Below, in pieces: positions 24,851 through 26,328 of a stretch of DNA of 26,328 bases. Position 1 is the first letter of the stretch. Each line of letters begins with the position of its first letter. The DNA lies in contig JAXDLK010000070.1 of assembly GCA_034666665.1 (NCBI GenBank), positions 1 through 26,328 of the forward strand, written 5' to 3'. The stretch comes from JAXDLK01 sp034666665. GTDB lineage: Bacteria; Desulfobacterota; Binatia; JACPRU01. The translations under genes were made by a program, and so were the position numbers. Under the pieces are notes generated by a model. It was not told the origin of the DNA. It searched no databases and was given only the letters and a program-made list of their open reading frames with translations.

Positions 24851-25276
24851 AAAGCGATGCTCCTGGCGTGGATGGTGATCGCCGCCGCCGCGGGTGCGAG
24901 CTCCGTGGCGGATCGCCTTCGCGTCGTCGCGGACGGCTCGACCGTCCATCTGACGACCGTCGGCAGGAAGAGCGGCCAGCCGCGCACCGTGACGATCTGG
25001 TACGTGGTCGACGCTGGCGCCGTCTACGTGCAGTCCGGAAAGGGCGGGAAGACCGACTGGTACCGGAACGTGAAGGCGAAGCCGGAGGTCACGCTCGACT
25101 TCGGCGAGCTGCGCGTGGTCGGTCGAGCCACCCCGATCGCGGACGAGAACGAGGCGCGACGGGTGCGGGAGCTCTTCCGCCAGAAGTACTGGCTCGCGTG
25201 GATGGCGAGCTGGGTCGGTGCCGGCTTCGGGCAGGGCGCCGTCGTTCGCATCGAGCCGAGCGACACGACCGTCTGA
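24848..25276 (+). CDS. DDN-like (nitroreductase/quinone reductase family, deazaflavin-type) protein, 142 aa
   Basis: The family, named after mycobacterial Ddn, uses F420H2 or flavin to reduce quinones and related substrates. The typical segments are LTTVGRKSGQPRTVTIWYVV (about 35-54), YVQSGKGGKTDWYRNVKAKP and LRVVGRATPI. The first 18 residues (MKAMLLAWMVIAAAAGAS) are hydrophobic, suggesting export or anchoring, which is uncommon for the group. The ATG at 24848 follows GAGGAAG directly; the in-frame ATG at 24788 with an identical site would add MPATSHWRRRPPDDSLPRKR. It diverges from typA across 115 bp. No F420 biosynthesis gene is seen in this window, so cofactor use is uncertain. Confidence 0.78.
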   Translation: MKAMLLAWMVIAAAAGASSVADRLRVVADGSTVHLTTVGRKSGQPRTVTIWYVVDAGAVYVQSGKGGKTDWYRNVKAKPEVTLDFGELRVVGRATPIADENEARRVRELFRQKYWLAWMASWVGAGFGQGAVVRIEPSDTTV

Positions 25277-25283
25277 GCGTCCA

Positions 25284-25886
25284 TCACCAGCGGTCGCGGT
25301 GAACGATGTCGCGCTCGGGACGGAGCCGCACGTTTCTCGGCCGCTCCGCCGGTACTCCGACTGGAATCACCGCGAGCGGCAGCACGTGCGGCGGCAGACC
25401 GATCGCCTTGGCGACGCGGGCGTCGTCGAAGGCGCCGACGAAGCACGCGCCGAGGCCCTCCTCCGTCGCCTGGAGCAGCAGGAGCAGCGAAGCGAAGGCG
25501 ACGTCGATGACGGCATAGCGCTCGCCGCGTGCTGCGTAGCGCGCTTTCGACCGCGGCACGTCCGCGCACGCCACGATCACCACAGGTGCCTCGGCGACGA
25601 ACGCCTGATCGAGCGCAGCGCGGGCGAGCCGTTGCCGGATCGCGGCGTCGCGGGCGACCACGAACGCCCACGGCTCCGTGTTGCCCGCGCTCGGCGCCCG
25701 CGCGGCGGCATGCAGACAGCGTGCGATCGCTTCGTCCGGGATCGGCGTCGGCCGGAACTTCCGCACCATCCGGCGGCGGTCGAGGAGCTTCCCGAGCGCG
25801 GAGCCGGCCGTGACCGCGCCTTCGCCGCGCGTCGCGAGGGCGACGGCTGCCGCGCCGAGCACGGCTCGACGCGACAGAGGCTTCAC
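25284..25886 (-). CDS. Tat-exported nitroreductase-family flavoprotein, 200 aa
   Basis: Nitroreductase-family proteins bind FMN and reduce nitro compounds, quinones or other acceptors. The FMN signatures RRMVRKFRP (about 38-46) and APSAGNTEPWAFV (64-76) are clear, followed by GLGACFVG and AVIPVGVPAE. The N-terminus carries a twin-arginine signal (LSRRAVLGAAAVALA), so the mature enzyme is probably periplasmic, unlike most family members. The GTG start at 25886 overlaps the TGA of the upstream BamE-like lipoprotein gene by 4 bp (GTGA), suggesting coupled translation; the frame is open upstream but runs through that gene. The 3' end converges on the DDN-like gene, 7 bp apart. Confidence 0.85.
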   Translation of the reverse strand: MKPLSRRAVLGAAAVALATRGEGAVTAGSALGKLLDRRRMVRKFRPTPIPDEAIARCLHAAARAPSAGNTEPWAFVVARDAAIRQRLARAALDQAFVAEAPVVIVACADVPRSKARYAARGERYAVIDVAFASLLLLLQATEEGLGACFVGAFDDARVAKAIGLPPHVLPLAVIPVGVPAERPRNVRLRPERDIVHRDRW

Positions 25887-26224
25887 GGATTGACGTTCAT
25901 CTCGACCAGGCTGTGGTCCTCGAACGTCAGCGTGCCGAGCGACTTCAGCTCTCCGCCGTAGGTCCACTCCTCGATCGTTCGCTCTCCCGAGTTCCGCGAC
26001 CGGCGAGTCGTCGGCGGCCCGGCGGTGCTGAGCACCTCGTGATCGCTCATGCCGAGGCGGAGCGAGTTGAGCGTCGCGGTCTTCGCCTGGTCCTTGCCGA
26101 TCAGGTCGAGCGCGGTGTCCTTGAAGTCTTCGGCGGCCTGGACGCGCGGGTCGGGTCGCGGCATGCAGCCCGCGAGGGCGAGAGCAGAGACCAGAAGCCA
26201 GCGAAGCGGCATGCCTCGAATCAT
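25883..26224 (-). CDS. BamE/SmpA-like lipoprotein, 113 aa
   Basis: The N-terminus has a clear lipoprotein signal with the lipobox LALAGC (Cys20). The mature protein has the short alpha-beta pattern of the BamE/SmpA-like (OmlA) group: LRLGMSDHEVLSTAGPPT, then EEWTYGG and LTFEDHSLVEMNV. BamE-type lipoproteins help outer-membrane protein assembly, but many paralogues have unknown roles, so the name describes the fold. The ATG at 26224 (MIRGMPLRW) is chosen because GAGGA lies about 11 nt upstream; ATGs at 26212 and 26269 are alternatives. It is the first gene before the Tat nitroreductase, with a 4-bp overlap. The remaining 104 bp to the window end hold no gene I can support. Confidence 0.75.
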   Translation of the reverse strand: MIRGMPLRWLLVSALALAGCMPRPDPRVQAAEDFKDTALDLIGKDQAKTATLNSLRLGMSDHEVLSTAGPPTTRRSRNSGERTIEEWTYGGELKSLGTLTFEDHSLVEMNVNP

Positions 26225-26328
26225 CGGCGGAGGATCCTCACCGAGAGTCAACCCCGCCCCGGCGAGCACGTTGCGCCTCCGCCAACCCCGCCGCCCCGAA
26301 CACGCTCGCAGAAGAGCTCGCGGGCGCA

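Noticed and set aside
23047..25302. 751-codon plus-strand frame opposite typA and into the DDN-like gene
   Set aside because: Antisense shadow; typA on the minus strand is unambiguous.

Overview
This window is GC-rich, densely coded chromosomal DNA from a Gram-negative (diderm) bacterium. The envelope evidence is a TonB-dependent outer-membrane receptor, at least five predicted lipoproteins, Tat signal peptides, a BamE-like lipoprotein and a large class A penicillin-binding protein. No rRNA, tRNA, CRISPR array, prophage or transposase gene was seen. The gene mix (PQQ alcohol dehydrogenase, tandem-domain CaiB/BaiF CoA-transferase, DUF6502, lipase-maturation-factor-like protein) fits a soil or water lineage such as Myxococcota, Desulfobacterota or Binatota; that placement is inference only.

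Layout. (1) 1-6183: the end of an exported conserved protein faces a four-gene minus-strand operon: RavA-like MoxR ATPase, an unrecognised 69-residue protein, a ViaA-like VWA protein and a double-domain CoA-transferase whose first domain lacks the catalytic Asp. (2) 6184-6422: a short divergent intergenic region filled mostly by a 161-bp TA-flanked foldback element (MITE-like). (3) 6423-8938: a DCC-thioredoxin/lipase-maturation-factor fusion and a lipoprotein. (4) 8939-11858, minus strand: a Nudix hydrolase overlapping a SirB1-type protein, then a DUF6502 protein with a lipoprotein gene overlapping its 3' end. (5) 11859-12217: a 359-bp gene-free stretch with a leader hairpin and, on the plus strand, stem-loops ending in a very strong intrinsic terminator. 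(6) 12218-18265: a HIT-like mini-protein, then an envelope group: DUF218/YdcF-like protein, a proline-rich LpoB-like lipoprotein, a Tat-exported MepK-like peptidase, and a convergent class A PBP. (7) 18366-22899: a lipoprotein quinohemoprotein alcohol dehydrogenase with a D-x-D metal motif, divergent from a TonB-dependent receptor. (8) 22909-26224: TypA/BipA, an F420-type (DDN-like) oxidoreductase, a Tat-exported nitroreductase and a BamE-like lipoprotein.

Three same-strand pairs share 4-bp stop/start overlaps (3224-3227, 9367-9370, 25883-25886), which suggests translational coupling. The two most interesting functional groupings are the PQQ dehydrogenase plus receptor (possible lanthanide or PQQ acquisition) and the peptidoglycan group (candidate PBP, lipoprotein activator and endopeptidase). 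The most unexplained DNA is the foldback element at 6252-6412 and the structured, terminator-ended stretch at 12026-12171.
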